A stretch of 64,000 nt of DNA, from the NCBI GenBank assembly GCA_036785705.1, contig JAWUZG010000056.1:7937001-8001000 (forward strand). The letters are read 5' to 3'. Position 1 is the first letter of the stretch. Each line of letters begins with the position of its first letter. Position numbers and translations under genes: made by a program. A model generated the notes under the pieces. That model made no database searches and was not told where the DNA came from. It saw only the letters and a program-made list of their open reading frames with translations. The DNA comes from Acanthornis magna. Taxonomy: Eukaryota > Chordata > Aves > Passeriformes > Acanthizidae. Below, piece after piece: positions 12,987-25,900 of the stretch.

Positions 12987-13009
12987 AATATCTGCGATAA
13001 GCAGATATT
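12987..13009. other. Short perfect hairpin
   Basis: AATATCTGC (12987-12995), loop GATAA, GCAGATATT (13001-13009): a perfect 9-bp stem with a 5-nt loop. A few such hairpins are expected by chance in a window this size, so no function is inferred. Confidence 0.6.
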
Positions 13010-16000
13010 CTTGGGAGAATAAAGCGAGGATGATTAGAAAGCAAAAACAAAGGAGACAGGAGGAATTCTAGGGACAAAATGTTCTTGACTGGCTGTGGAT
13101 AAAAAAAAAAATCAGGAGCTGCAAAACAGCAGCCCCTGTTATTTGCAAACACGTACCAAGGAGGCTGAGAATAGATCCAATGACAGCTGCAGCCTAATTG
13201 ATAGGAGACTCGCCTAACAGGTTGTCAGACTGCTGCGTGGCTTCAGTCCAGGCCACGTTGCTGCAGGCGCAATGTTAGAAATACTGACAAACGTTTACTA
13301 AAAATAAATAAAAAAATATTCCAGGGCAAAGGGAAATATGGCTCCAAGTGACTACTTGCAAAATTGCGTTAGATCTCTAGGAAAGAGGAAAGTAAGCGGC
13401 AAAACGTGTGAGAGTCCCCCCAGGGCCTGCAGGACAGACGCAGGCAGACTGCCAAGGCACTCCAGGATTGTGCTGCCTGTCAGAAGCGTTGGCTCTGGGT
13501 GTGCTGAGAGCAGCTCTCCACAGAGACAACAAAAATAACCACCAGATCAGCAAAGAGCACAATCAAGAGAGTTGACTAGCTGCAAAAGAAAATTATATTA
13601 GATTCATAGAGATGGATCTGTTTAATGGTAGGAAGGAAACCACAGGGGCAAGTTTTTGAGCTCTTTTCTTACTTACCAGGAAAAGGATGTATGGTTTCCT
13701 TGGCCAGTGGGGATAGGAAGAACTATGAGAGAGTTGAAGGTGGCTTAGGTATAGCCCTCAGCCCATCCTGTGCAACACACTCACAGCCAGTCACATTTGG
13801 GAGTCTTCAAATGTATTCAGCTACATGCTAGGACAGAAAGCTTGGAAGAATCCTTAGTCTTGAGCTCCCAAGGCAGCAAGGCATCCAAGCAAGCTGCAGA
13901 GCAGAGAGGTGAACAACAGAAAGCTAAAGCAGGAGGAGGAGGGGGGAAAGCGAGAAGCCATATGGATGAAAGCCTGTTAGGACTGTGAAGGCTGCTCTCT
14001 TTGAAGGAGATCCAACCTTGGTAAAGCTGAGACTATGTGGGAGGGAAACAATCTTCGGAAGGTAACACCTAACACCCTAAGAGGCACCTAGGGCAAGAAT
14101 ATTACTGTGCATGTGTACACTGAGGAACCTCAGGACATGAGTACACAATCCCTCTGGATTTACTAGGACTGCTAAACAGACAAGTAAAGTCGATGCCTGA
14201 AGAAAGCCCTTCCACAACAAGGAGAACAGAGCCGAGGAAAACAGCGCTGGCTGAGCTCTTCATCTCTCCTCTTTGGCTTGGGATTACTGCATTTGACACT
14301 TCTCTGTTAATCTCTGGTTGCTAGTGAAGATGATCAGCAAATTAACACATTCAAAATTCATTCCCAAAAATACTTCATTAAGTTCTATAGAAAGGAACTT
14401 GAGAACAAGCACTTTCTGTAATTGGTCATACCCTGATACTCATTTCTGTCTCTAAGAAAGTCCAAAAACATTGTGAAACATCCATAAACAATGTTATACA
14501 GAACTAACCAAATAATTTGACATAACAATAAACTCAAACCTCCCTATCTTCACACACTGCAAAAGAAAGGCAAAATACAGTGAGGAATCATTTGCTGCTC
14601 TCTCCTTTATGGAGAAGTGACATTAAGTCTTTATGATCCCTGAATTAAAACTCTGAGGGCACTGAGTTTTTCCACAGCAGCATACAGAGATCTAACAGAG
14701 GACCACCACGAAACTTAGTGGAGAAGCCATATGGCTAACAACTCTCTAGGGTATGTTCAATATATGCTCCTCAGCACTGAGCAAATCCCTTGGTAGCTAA
14801 GGAGGACAAGAAAATTACTCACAAGTCAGGGCAGTCTGGATGAGTGGAGTTCACTGCAGCCAAGGGTGCTGCTGCATGGCAGTGAGGCACTGTCAGAAAT
14901 GGGTTTCAGAGGTAGGTTTCTGCAGAAATCTGAAATCCCAGCCTCCTCATCACAATCTCCCCTTGAAGAGCAACTATTAGGAGACACTTCTCCTTTACTA
15001 GGTGAATTCAGCATCACAGTTTCCGGTATAGAAAATAGGGAATAACAAACAAGAAACTCAGAGCAAGGATCATGAAAAAAAAAGGTTACTAATAAAGGGA
15101 GCCAAAATTCTCAAGAGGTTTGTGCTTGGTGGATGCCAGTGTACATACAAATACCCAGTTTATGCATGCTGACAGATCGGAAGCCTTTCTGATAATTACA
15201 AGAGGAGGTGAGCCTATCTGCAAGCTTTACAACCAAATCACCTCTGGATTGTGCACATTCTGAGAGTATCAAATTAAGGAAACTAAATCACACAAAACTA
15301 CACATTCACAGCCCCAGATCTGGCTTAATCTATTAATTAACCCCTCCGAAGTTAGCTGCAACGAAAGCCCAGTCCCTCAACTATGGGGAGTGTAAAGTCC
15401 TAAGCAAGTTTCACCTTCTGCTTCATAAAGCTCAGTACAGTCCAAGGTGGTGTGTGGGAGAAAAGACAATAGACAGACCCACTCTTTTTGTATTGTTTAT
15501 GAAATAGGTTCCCTGAAGAGCATCCGTGCATCACATTACTGCAAGAACGATATTACAGCTTTTGCTGGAAAACAAGCATCTCAATTTTTCACATGGAGTT
15601 TTTTTGCCCCCTTATAAAAGCCCCTGACTTGGATTGGGTGAAATTTGGAAGCATGATCCTGTTATTGACTTTAATAGCAACAAGATTGAGCTCTATAATA
15701 AGCTTTTATTTAATGCAGACAGGCTATTTTATACTATGTTTTTGTAACTTCACTAGACCTTAGAAAGCATTAACCTGTTTTGAATTCGCAACACTACTCC
15801 TTAAATAGTGGACTCTCACCCCAGAGACTAAGGATGCTGGAACACTGACCTCCCGCATCCAGGGATTTTGATCATGAGTTTGCATCCCAGAACTGCAGGT
15901 CAGGTTTAGATCTCAGCTCAGTATATGAGCACATAGCGGGAGTGAGGAGTTATTTTCTAGGGCACATGAGTCAAATGCTCCATGCTGATAGAGAAAATGG

Positions 16001-19000
16001 CATGGTTACTGAATGTAAAGAAGTTGCTGCTTCTTTACAGCCAGCCCACTTCAACAGAAACCTCTGTAGGAAATAATGTGGAATCACTTTCTCACTGAGC
16101 AAACCACTGAAAGATCTTGTTTATTGACAGGGAGCAAGAGATGTGAGATAGCAGAGCACAGGAATATGCAAATACAGTTTGGGGTTTTACCATAAAAACA
16201 TCTTTCTGCTTTTAAATGGAGCAAACTGCAGTTAGTCCATTTCCCCAGACAGCACAATCAGAATTTTTGAAATGCCATAAATTATTCATAAATTGCATCT
16301 GTGTCATTCCAAGAAGCCCATCCAGCCACAGTGCTCAAAATTCAAAAAAGGGCTGCACATGTCAGAAGGGGATCCAAAGCCCCCCACACCAAACTGCTAG
16401 AGCAAAGACATGCACATTTGAAGCTCCATCCCTTTTTGGAGCATAAATCCTGGGCAAAAGCTGAAGGAATCTTCAGCAGGGCTTCAATACCCAAAGTGAC
16501 ACAGCCATCTTCTGTATAGTTTCTTTTAAGTTTCAGGCACTCGCCCTGGGCTCCTGCTATGCTGCAACCAACCAGCATTTGATTCACCTTTCAGGTAAAG
16601 AAAAGTGTTTCCTCCCCTGCTTTCAGTAATATGGTTTATAATTAATTTATAACTCAAGTGATTTGAGTTTCAGTTACCATTATTCAAGGCTGACATACAG
16701 CAGGCATTGGGACCGCAGGTCAAGGCCATTTGTTGACCATTCCTGATGCTCTCCAACACAACAACAGAATTGCACAAGAACATCCTCTTTGCAATTTGGG
16801 AACTGCAATCACCAGCCGCCTTCCTTTGGCAGGGTCACACTTTCCTTCTGCTATGACAGTAAAACTCATCTCTGTAGGATACTATCCAGGACAAAACTGT
16901 GCAAAGAACTCCCCAGAGCCACAGTGCCTTACAGCCCTGCTGTCTGTGCCAAACATATTTCTAGCATTAAAACCAAATCCCAGCACAGATGACAAGAGCA
17001 ACAAAAAACCCAACTCCCTACTATAAACACCCTACACAGCCCCCTATAGCCCAAGTCACTGTTGTTGGGAGGTAATAGATGATACAATTAACTATTCACA
17101 ACAGGCAATTATTTCAGTCGCTATTTGAAGGTACATGGAGGAAGGGCAAAAAAATTATATAGCAGAGCACTGCTGCCATATCCTACAAGATAATTAGCAT
17201 GATATTCTACCTTTGTCCTTCAGCTTTTTTAGGATCAATTCCTCAGGTTTTACTAAAGCAAACAGACCACAAAACTAAGCCCACATTAAGTCCTTACTCA
17301 TCGTCATAAACATTTCCAAGCACACACACTTTCTTCCACCAGAGAGGAAGAAGCCCTGTACTACCAAGGACACCCCAACCAGCAAACCACCCTCTCTACA
17401 CAGCAAAAGAAGGCACTGGGCAATGCTGGATCAGAGCCTTTCTTCATTCTTCTGCAGTCCTGTATGCAATGACTAAAAGTTGTATATTGTCCATCCATGT
17501 TTTGGCACTAACTGCAGAGCTGGAGTCAAACAGTTTTTGTTTGGCTGCTGTTCACCACTCACAAATTAGTGGTTTTCCTAATCATGTGAATAACAGTTGT
17601 TTTGTCAAGGACCATTTTTTAATCACTATCAGTTCAAATAAAGACTGCTAATCCTCCAAGCCATGCAAAGCAGGCAGGTCACAACTGTTTCAGGGGACTC
17701 TTTTATACTCAATGCTGTCAGAAAGGATGCTTTACCTGAATTGCTAGTATTGGAACTCTTACTGTTTAAAATGTTCAGCAAGGGACTGTCTTGCTCACAG
17801 GTGCTGCAGCACCAGAGATTACAGGTTGGTTAATAAAGTTCAAGTGCCACATAGGAAGATTAAGCATACGTACTAAACATAATTTGTACGGCTTTGGTTT
17901 TATAAGGCACACCTAAAGCCCATTAATGATCGAGTTGTCACTATTATTATCTACTGAAAGCAAACACTGTGTTATGGTACAAAGGGAAATAAGATCTACT
18001 CCTTGCCCCAGTAAGTTAGAAAGATTCAATCACTTGGCTTCACTAAAGAGCTCAAAAGGGCTGATGAACAAGTGAGTTACACTTGCTGTAGACCATGCAT
18101 GAAAACACTCAGTGGCAGAGAGGTGCCTTGGAAAGTTTTAAGGCAGTAAAAACAGAGATGTAACCTTCAATGCACAGTAATCCTAACCAGTGAGACTTAA
18201 CCTGACAGTAAGTACCAAGCACTAACAATACAAGAAGCGTGAAACTGTGAGAAGACAGACGAGCCCTTGCCAATCTGCCTGGTCCAGCTTCCCGTCTTTT
18301 AAACTCCACCCTGTAAGCCTTCATGATGGCCCAGGTTGACTGACTTTGAGAAGGGTTCTCATGGCTTAGGCAGATATGAGATTGCAGGTGAAGAGTAGTA
18401 ATAACCAAAACCACCTAGTTCCCAACAGGATCACCAGCTATTGCTTTTATTTGGCCCTGTTTCAACAGGATCATGCATAAAGGAACAGCACAGAGAGTTA
18501 GCAAAGGAAAGAAAACCAAGAAATTCAGGTCCCTTCGGCATGACCTCAGCAACATTCTCTGCCCTGCATGTGTTTTAGTCCCTTATTAATAAATAATGGC
18601 CAATCTGAAGGATAAAGTGCTGTGTGATAACCCAGTGAGCAAACTGTCATTTTGAAGGTGTCCCACAGAAGGAAACACATTGTAACAAACCCATTTTAAC
18701 ATAGAAAATTTAGTTTTGTTTCAAATGTCTTTTTTACTGTCTAGCATAACAATATGAATACAGATCACCTCTTTACCACATGGATATAGTCCATCATTCT
18801 ACATTACAGTAGTAACTTACTGTGTATAGTATGACAATTATGACTGTTTCCCAAACAAATTCCTAAAGAACAAAAACCTGTTAATTATTGAAATTATTTT
18901 CTCCATGTGTGTCGATTCACTTAATCCTGTGTACAACTCAGCAAGCTTTAATCCTTCTGCATATTTCCAATTCAGTAATATCACCCTTTTAGCTACTGCA

Positions 19001-20287
19001 TTTGCTCTTAATAGAAATTTTCCCTTGTGGTTCATTTATATTCAAGAGACTATTCAGGTCACCCAGTGCAAATATTTTTGGATCATTGGCAATGTCATTG
19101 TCCAGAATCATATTCACTCTATTTCCTCCATTCCCAGAATGAATTTACTAGGTATGGGATGCTAGAAAAAAAAGCTCTTGTTCTCATTCATTTCATATTT
19201 AACTGAAGAAGCAAAAGAGAAAATAAATGAAGTCTGATTTGCATGAAATCATGCATTCCATACCTTAGTGTTGAACAAGAACACAGACATTCTCTGAGTT
19301 CTTTCATGTCTATTTTCTATATTTAATTCATCTCCTTGTCACCTTCTATTAAATTAAGGGAACGATGCAGTAAGTTATCAATAACTTAATATCTGCCACT
19401 TCATCTGGCTACTAATCCCATCCTAATAACACTGCCTTCCTTCTAGCTGGAGATACAGCATTTGTCTCTCAGTATTCACAATCCTTAACAACCAAATGCA
19501 ATTTAACCTGTTGAAAAATCCAGAGAAAGAGGGAAAGGAGGGAAGCACATCCTCCCTGTTGCCTTCCCAGTGGAGAGCAGCACTGCATTTATATTTTGCA
19601 GCTCCTGCTTCAGAGGACATTGTTCTCCTTTGCTCTCTGGTGCACTTTGATCCCCCAGGCTGAGCAGTGCCTTCTCAGCCACCTCCAAACTCTGCTGCAG
19701 AGATAGCCCCAGACAAGCCTGTCTCCTGGAACTGCCAAGTGACAGATCAAAGCCAGAAAATTGCGCTTGTTTCCAATGCTCCTTCTGCAGTTAACACTTT
19801 GCGGTCTCCCCTCCAGGCACTCGAGAGGCCTCTCTGGCTCCTCCAAGTAAAACCTGAAGCCTGAAGTCCTGTGGGTGGGAGAGAGAGCCTCAAACAGACC
19901 CCTAAAGGCCCAACAATCAGATGTTTTGCCAAGTTACATGAAATTAGCTCCCTTGTTTCTCTTAAAAGAGACAAAGGAAATGAAAGTCAAGCTGGAAGCG
20001 AAGCTGTGTGTACCCCCTATTCCTTATCCGGCCCCTTCTAGACATTATTTACAGCAGCACTGGAAGTGCTGGAGTCTGCCTTTTAGAGCTCACTGAAGAA
20101 GGCAGTGGGAACATTTCCAACGACTCTGTGGCCTTGCTGAAAATTGCTGAGGTTTGGTCTGTGCTCCTTTAAGGCTGCAGTGAGCGTATGAGTGGTGGGA
20201 CACAAACTAAACTGAAACTGCTGTTAAAGGAAAGGGTAGGGGGAAGGGACAGGATACCAAACATTCTCAAAGTGGAAAAAATAATAA
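13010..20287. other. Non-coding unique sequence, 7 kb
   Basis: No exon, RNA gene or recognisable transposon was found on either strand. Isolated features are an A11 run near 13100 and a moderately G+C-richer patch at about 13200-13540. All open frames are about 100 codons or shorter and carry no motif I recognise. Confidence 0.5.
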
Positions 20288-20347
20288 TTTTTTTTTTTTT
20301 TTAACATACAGAAAACAAACACCTTCCAAGCTTTTTTTTTTTTTTTT
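20288..20347. repeat. Paired poly-T tracts
   Basis: T15 at 20288-20302 and T16 at 20332-20347 enclose 29 bp of A/C-rich sequence. On the minus strand these are two A-tracts 29 bp apart. No SINE or LINE body is recognised next to either tract. Confidence 0.8.
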
Positions 20348-22903
20348 AAACTTTAAAGAGTAGCTGCAGCTGGAGTGGTGCCAAAACTGTGCAGACTCAC
20401 TCAGCAGACACAGGCTGAACATCACAATAACTTTGGGTATTGATGGTTTTAAGACCTGAGGAGTTGGAAGATAGTCAGTGTTTCCTTTTCCAGCCCCTTA
20501 ACCCTCAAGCTGCTGCACAGGCCAAGGAATAACTACTGCTACAAGAGACACAGGTTTAATCCTAGCCCAGCCAGCTCAGCCCTTCATCTTGTACAGACAG
20601 ATAACTTGAAAATCCCACAATTCATTGAGCATAGGCTGTTCTGACATAGCATTAAAGACGGAGTGGAATGGCTTTAGCCCAGAACTGCTGTAGCAAATTG
20701 ACACACTTAGAAAAATGCTATAGACAGTCCCATCTCTCCATTCTTTTGTAACAATGCTGGATGAGATGGCTGCCATTACTGCCATGTGGCAAACTTCTGT
20801 GACCTATCAGGATTAAAACAGCTGCATAAACATAAAATAACAGATAATCACCAATGTCTGCAATCTTCAGATAAAGGCAACACACAGAATAACACAACTT
20901 GTTTAAACAATATGATCATGATTTTAAAATGCAGATTCTTTTCCCCGACACTGCTACTCAAATGGACAAACTTTATTCAAAGGCAATCTGTTGTGGGTAC
21001 ATGTCTGTCCATGCTTTTATTTGAAGAATATTTTGCTGTGCTTGAGTATCTTGATTTCACATCTCCTGGATTGAAAAGGGGGTTGCCTGGTACAACTCTT
21101 ATCCTGGTGTGAGGGAGAATCCTCAAAGATGGCCATGCAGGAGGAGCAGCACTGCCAGCCTCCAGCTAGCACAGCCTTCAGCAGCAGACAGATTTCAGGG
21201 GCACATTAATTAAATCACTCCAAGCCAGGATAGAATGACACGATGCTGTGCTGTCACCCAAAGCCTCTCACACCCTAGTGAACCAGGTATCACTAACACA
21301 AGTGTTGCTTATGTGGGCTCCAGTGAAAAGTTTGATATATGTTTTCCTACTGCAGTCAGACAAACATGAATAGCATTTCCTGTGCTTGGAAGATGGTGTA
21401 GAAACTTCATCTGCATTTTCCCAAAATGCAGGAAGAGAAACAAGGAGGTGAATATCTAGAGAGCTGGCAGAAGTGCAGTAAGAGGAAATAAAAACAAGCC
21501 TAGAGAAAAGAATGCAAAAGCAGCCTAAACGCCCCAAACTTGCACAGAGAGTGGTCAGTAAACTGAATCAAGTACTGTGAGAAGGGGAGTTAAAACAGCT
21601 TTGTGTGGTTAACTTATGCAATGTAAGTCCCCAAAAGAAGAGTCTTCTATGGGTTATTTCCTGATTCCAAGGGAACCAGCAGAGCTCAGCAGGACAGGGC
21701 AGCAAGGAAGCAAAGAGATTAGTAGAAACTGAACAAAGCAAAAGGATGGGGGGTGAAGGGGTGGAAGAAAAGGATATGGATGAGGAAGGGAATATAATTT
21801 TGTACAGCAATACAGTACTTTGCTGGGTCACAGCCAGTCTCTGAATGTACCTTAAACTCCTTTTTCCCATTCTCTCCCAGCTGGATAGATAATTGCCTGA
21901 CTCTAGAAATATATTAATCATTTTTATGTCTGTGATCTCCAATGCCAGCACAAGGAGTGCTGTTAGACAAAGCTGTGTCTCACCATAGGCTACAAGTACA
22001 GAACAGGACCCCCTTCCCCTCCTGTATCTGAGACCAGTCTCTAAGAAAAGCACAGGAAACATCAGGAATTCCCAAGGATCGATGGGGTAAGATCTTCCTA
22101 TGGTTTCAGGCATATATATTGTATTCCTTCCCCGAGACTTTCATACGCAGTCTGATTTATTAGCCTTAGTCAGCATTCTGTCTTGTACACCTGCCAGAAG
22201 AGCACAGTGGGATGAAACATCTGGTAAATTTGCTCAAATTCTATTATGAAATATCTTCAATTCAAGTTTCAATGAAAAGTAAACAAGTCATTGTCTTTAA
22301 AAAGTGCTTTGCTTTGCTGTCAGAAAACCCTGGCAATCAGCAGTAGGCATTAGTCCTCTTTTCAGGGCTGTCAGGGGAGAACAGTGAACCACTCGGGACC
22401 AGGTAGAAGATCATGTGTATCATTGCTAGTTCAGTGACATTTGACTTGTTCACCAGGGTCTGCTGTGGCATTGCCATGCAGTGACATTTGCTTATGCTTT
22501 TAGAGCACCTGGGGATGCACAGAGCACATGGAACACAGCAGGCTTGTCTCCCCCTGCAAGGCAGGGTGCTGCAGAGCCTCCCAGCTCAGCCAGCTCTGAA
22601 CTGACTCCAGATCTGGTGCAGTTTGACAATGTGCAGGTTCAAGCCATCCCAGAGCCAGCTTGGGATTTCTAACACAGTGCCTTGCAGATGTCACCAAATG
22701 CAAACTGTGGTGATAAACAGGTACAGCCTGTCGAGCTACAGAAAAGAAAAGGAGGTATTTAACAAATGCTCCATATTTCTCTATACTGGCTCCATATGTA
22801 TTCCAATCTATTGGTCCAAAATTCCCACATTATCCTTCCATGTAGGGCAGAGGCCAGAGGCCATTATTTCAGTCTCTAAATTGGAAAAACACCTATGGAG
22901 AAC
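20348..22903. other. Non-coding unique sequence
   Basis: This contains the second-longest open frame of the window (21568-22113, minus, 181 codons). Its composition is serine-, leucine- and proline-rich, it matches no domain I know, and its opposite strand is A/G-rich, which alone removes stops. It is treated as a chance frame. Confidence 0.5.
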
Positions 22904-22928
22904 CTGCTCTTCATTTCTGCAGGTGAGT
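22904..22928 (+). promoter_or_regulatory. Back-to-back 3'/5' splice motif (possible recursive splice site)
   Basis: A pyrimidine-rich run, CTGCTCTTCATTTCTGCAG (22904-22922), is followed at once by GTGAGT (22923-22928). This fits the recursive splice site layout, polypyrimidine-NCAG|GURAGU, which lets very long vertebrate introns be removed in steps. A GAG|GTGAAT string near 22966 could serve as a competing downstream donor. If real, the window lies in a long intron transcribed on the plus strand. The motif is short and could be chance. Confidence 0.25.
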
Positions 22929-25900
22929 TCCAGACCTCCTCAATCACTTGGGCTGTTTTTAGAGAGAGGTGAATGTCCCCCACCAAAGGACTTTTCAGTG
23001 GTAGTTTAATTTCTGCAGAAAATCATTCCTCTCTCATGGTCAGCAACTTTAATAAGTGGTTATGCTGCAGGAAACGAATGTATTGGTGGGTCAAACTCCA
23101 GCACTTGACTGTATTGATCCACAGGGGATATTTTTTAATTAGTGAGGAGCCCTTATAGAGCCATCTGACTTTCCTACATACCTATGGTGCATGGTATATT
23201 TAAGACAGATTTAGCTACAAAAGGCCAAATCAAAAAGACAGTGAACACATTAGAGATCATTACAGAAAACAGAACTGCATTAAGAACTAGTCCATCTGTA
23301 GAGGAGCAGATACATGCATTCATGGCAGGTTGTGCACTGAATGATGGTATAGCAGAGAATATGCTTATCTGTGCAATCCACACAACACACTGTCTGCAGT
23401 CAACACATTCCTACGTGTGCTGGCATGAGACATTTGAAACTGATTTTCCATTTATGCCAATTCTCATGTTACACCATGCCAGGGTGCTAGAGCTTGGACA
23501 CTGAATGAGGCAAATCCCTGCCACCCCCTTTGGCTTTCAGGGTAACTTCAGGACAACACGAAGTACTTAGAGTAAAACAAGATAAGGCATAACATGAAAA
23601 AAACAAACCAATTAGAAGTGCTGTCAGAGCTGGAATTTCTGTGGGAATGTGTGATACAACTGGAGAAGGTTTAAAAGTGCTGCAGACAGTAATGTGGCTG
23701 CCAAAAAGAAAGCAGCTGTCAGAGCAGGGAACTTTTTTGGGTCAGGGCTAGTCATAAAGGAGATGACATTTTTCGCAGTTCTTGTTTAATCTGGGCAAAG
23801 AAGGCTGGGTGGGGAGAGGTAACACAGAGACAGGAGCAGAGTTGCAACCACAGAAGATTAAAACATCTCAGAGTTGTGTTTAGAAACAGTCTGCAAAAGA
23901 GGCTTCTGGCAAGAGACAGAAATTTTGGACCAATCCAATAACGAGGCACCAGTCTCAGTTTTAAAGGGTGCTTCTGAGAAACCCTCTTGAACCTGTTCAG
24001 AAGAGGAAGTCAGTCAGTCCAGACCAGAACTGATAGGGAGAGGACAGTCCTCTTCTGTTGCAGGCAGGAAAGAGAATATAAACTACCATGAAAAAAAAGA
24101 CTGGAAGTGGAAAGGTACAAGGAACCCATAGCTGGAGCTGAGTAAAAAAACCAACACATGAAGCTACAGACAATGCCTATCATTTGGAGAAGAGGCACAA
24201 GAATGTGAAGGAGCTCATTTGAACAAGGTCACAGCATGGAAATTGCAGGAGTGCCAGAAAGAGTGACTTCAGCAATGAAAGAACCACCACAGATACAAAA
24301 CAAATGGGTAAAAACCCTCCCATTTACCAAACAGGACCCTTCTCTAATCCCCACTGTGGGAGGATGTGAATTGTATGCTTGAATAAATAATGAACTGGGA
24401 AAGAAAGAATATGTGACAAATAGTACCATGGAGAAAAATACAGTCCCCAGGGTAAAACACATGCCAAGGTTCTGGGCTCAACAGGGAGGACCAAATGTGG
24501 ACAGAGGGGAGCAGAGCAGCTGGGGATGCTGCGTGGGGCAGGCAAACTGCTGGGCTGTCAGAGCTGTGCCGGAAACCAGGGACAAAAGCAGGGAGACAGA
24601 GGAGGGATGAGACAGATAGCACAGCCATTGCAGCCTGTCTCTATGGGGAAGAGTCTGGACTGGAGAGACATTGGTCAGCCAGTACACTAAATAGATGAAA
24701 ACTTTACTTCTCCAGTGAAGTGTGTAACTAAAGTCACCACAATGATAACATAAGGTGGGATTAAAATATTGTCCATTTCACATTCTAGTGAATTGTGTTT
24801 TGAATGAAGTTTCTTCCCCTACCAAAAAAGAAAAAAAATCTCTTTCTCTTTTTCTATAAGAAAATAATGTAGCATCTGCCATCACACCACACTCAAATAA
24901 TGTGTCCTGATCATCATGTTTGGAGGAGGCAGACAGTAGCTCCCTGCAAATCTACAACATAGAGAGAATTTTCAAAATGTTAAAATTACACAAAGGGTTA
25001 TTGCCTTGTTCAAGATAGCATAATTCCTCTCTGCCAAGTGGTGCTAACAGAGCAGACCAGGCCTGTCACCTACTTGCCCATTCTGATATGGCAAGGGACA
25101 GCTGCAATCACACTGCCCCAGGCACTCTGCAGGAGCCTCCCTCTCTCTGTACCTCTTCCTCACCTTTCTGCCCTGCTAGGAAGAAAAGACTGTGAAGTAA
25201 ACTAGAAGTACGAGCTGTAAGAGGCCTCCCTGCCAGGACTGCCAGAATTCACCCCTATCCAATGGATCAGCAGAAATCCAACTTCTTCCAGGCTCAGAGA
25301 CTCTGGGAAAGAGCAGCGGGGTAAGGGTGCGGGCACAGGGTGTGTAGCAAATAACTGTGAGAGGTTTGTGAACAGTGGTGTGGAACGGCTCTTTTTCTGT
25401 GACTCCCATCAACATGGGAGCCACCTTCTCACCCCAGTTGTCAGACTGGGCCCTTGAGGGCACCTTTTCTTGCTTTCTCTAGCTACTATCTCAACAGAGC
25501 AGCGTTTTCATTACTTTCCCTGTAATTACAGTTTATTCTTATCAATAAAGTTAATGATGAATGATCAAGAAAACACAACAGAGAAGACAGGAGAGAGGTG
25601 TTTTTTGCTCTGAATGGGCTTTTGTTATCATTGGCAGACTGCTCAGGAGCCCAGTTCCAGCCTTCAGAAAGCAACCCCTCAGCCATCCCTGTCCACCCTC
25701 CAGTTCCCTTTGCCATCCTCAGCTTGTGCAAGCCTCTAGTGTTGGGCTGAGTTGTTAGTGACAAGGTAAGTAGGAGGCAGGATAGAGAATGGAGGGGATG
25801 GACAAGCTGTATTAAATCTCCTCTGTTCCTTGTAAAGCTACCACTGCCTTGCTCTTCATCGTCTCCCTTTTCTCCATGGCTTAGAAACAGCAAGATATGA

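Noticed and set aside
16575..16597. Second recursive splice site (CACCTTTCAG then GTAAAG)
   Set aside because: Donor half departs from GTRAGT and the pyrimidine tract is short.
21568..22113. 181-codon minus-strand frame as a gene
   Set aside because: Serine/leucine/proline-rich product explained by the A/G-rich opposite strand; no family resemblance.
22630..22660. tRNA B-box-like GGTTCAAGCC
   Set aside because: No A-box at the right distance and no cloverleaf can be formed.
25755..25772. Strong 5' splice site (AAGGTAAGTAGG) of an exon
   Set aside because: No acceptor-bounded open exon upstream; an eight-base donor match is expected about twice in the two strands.
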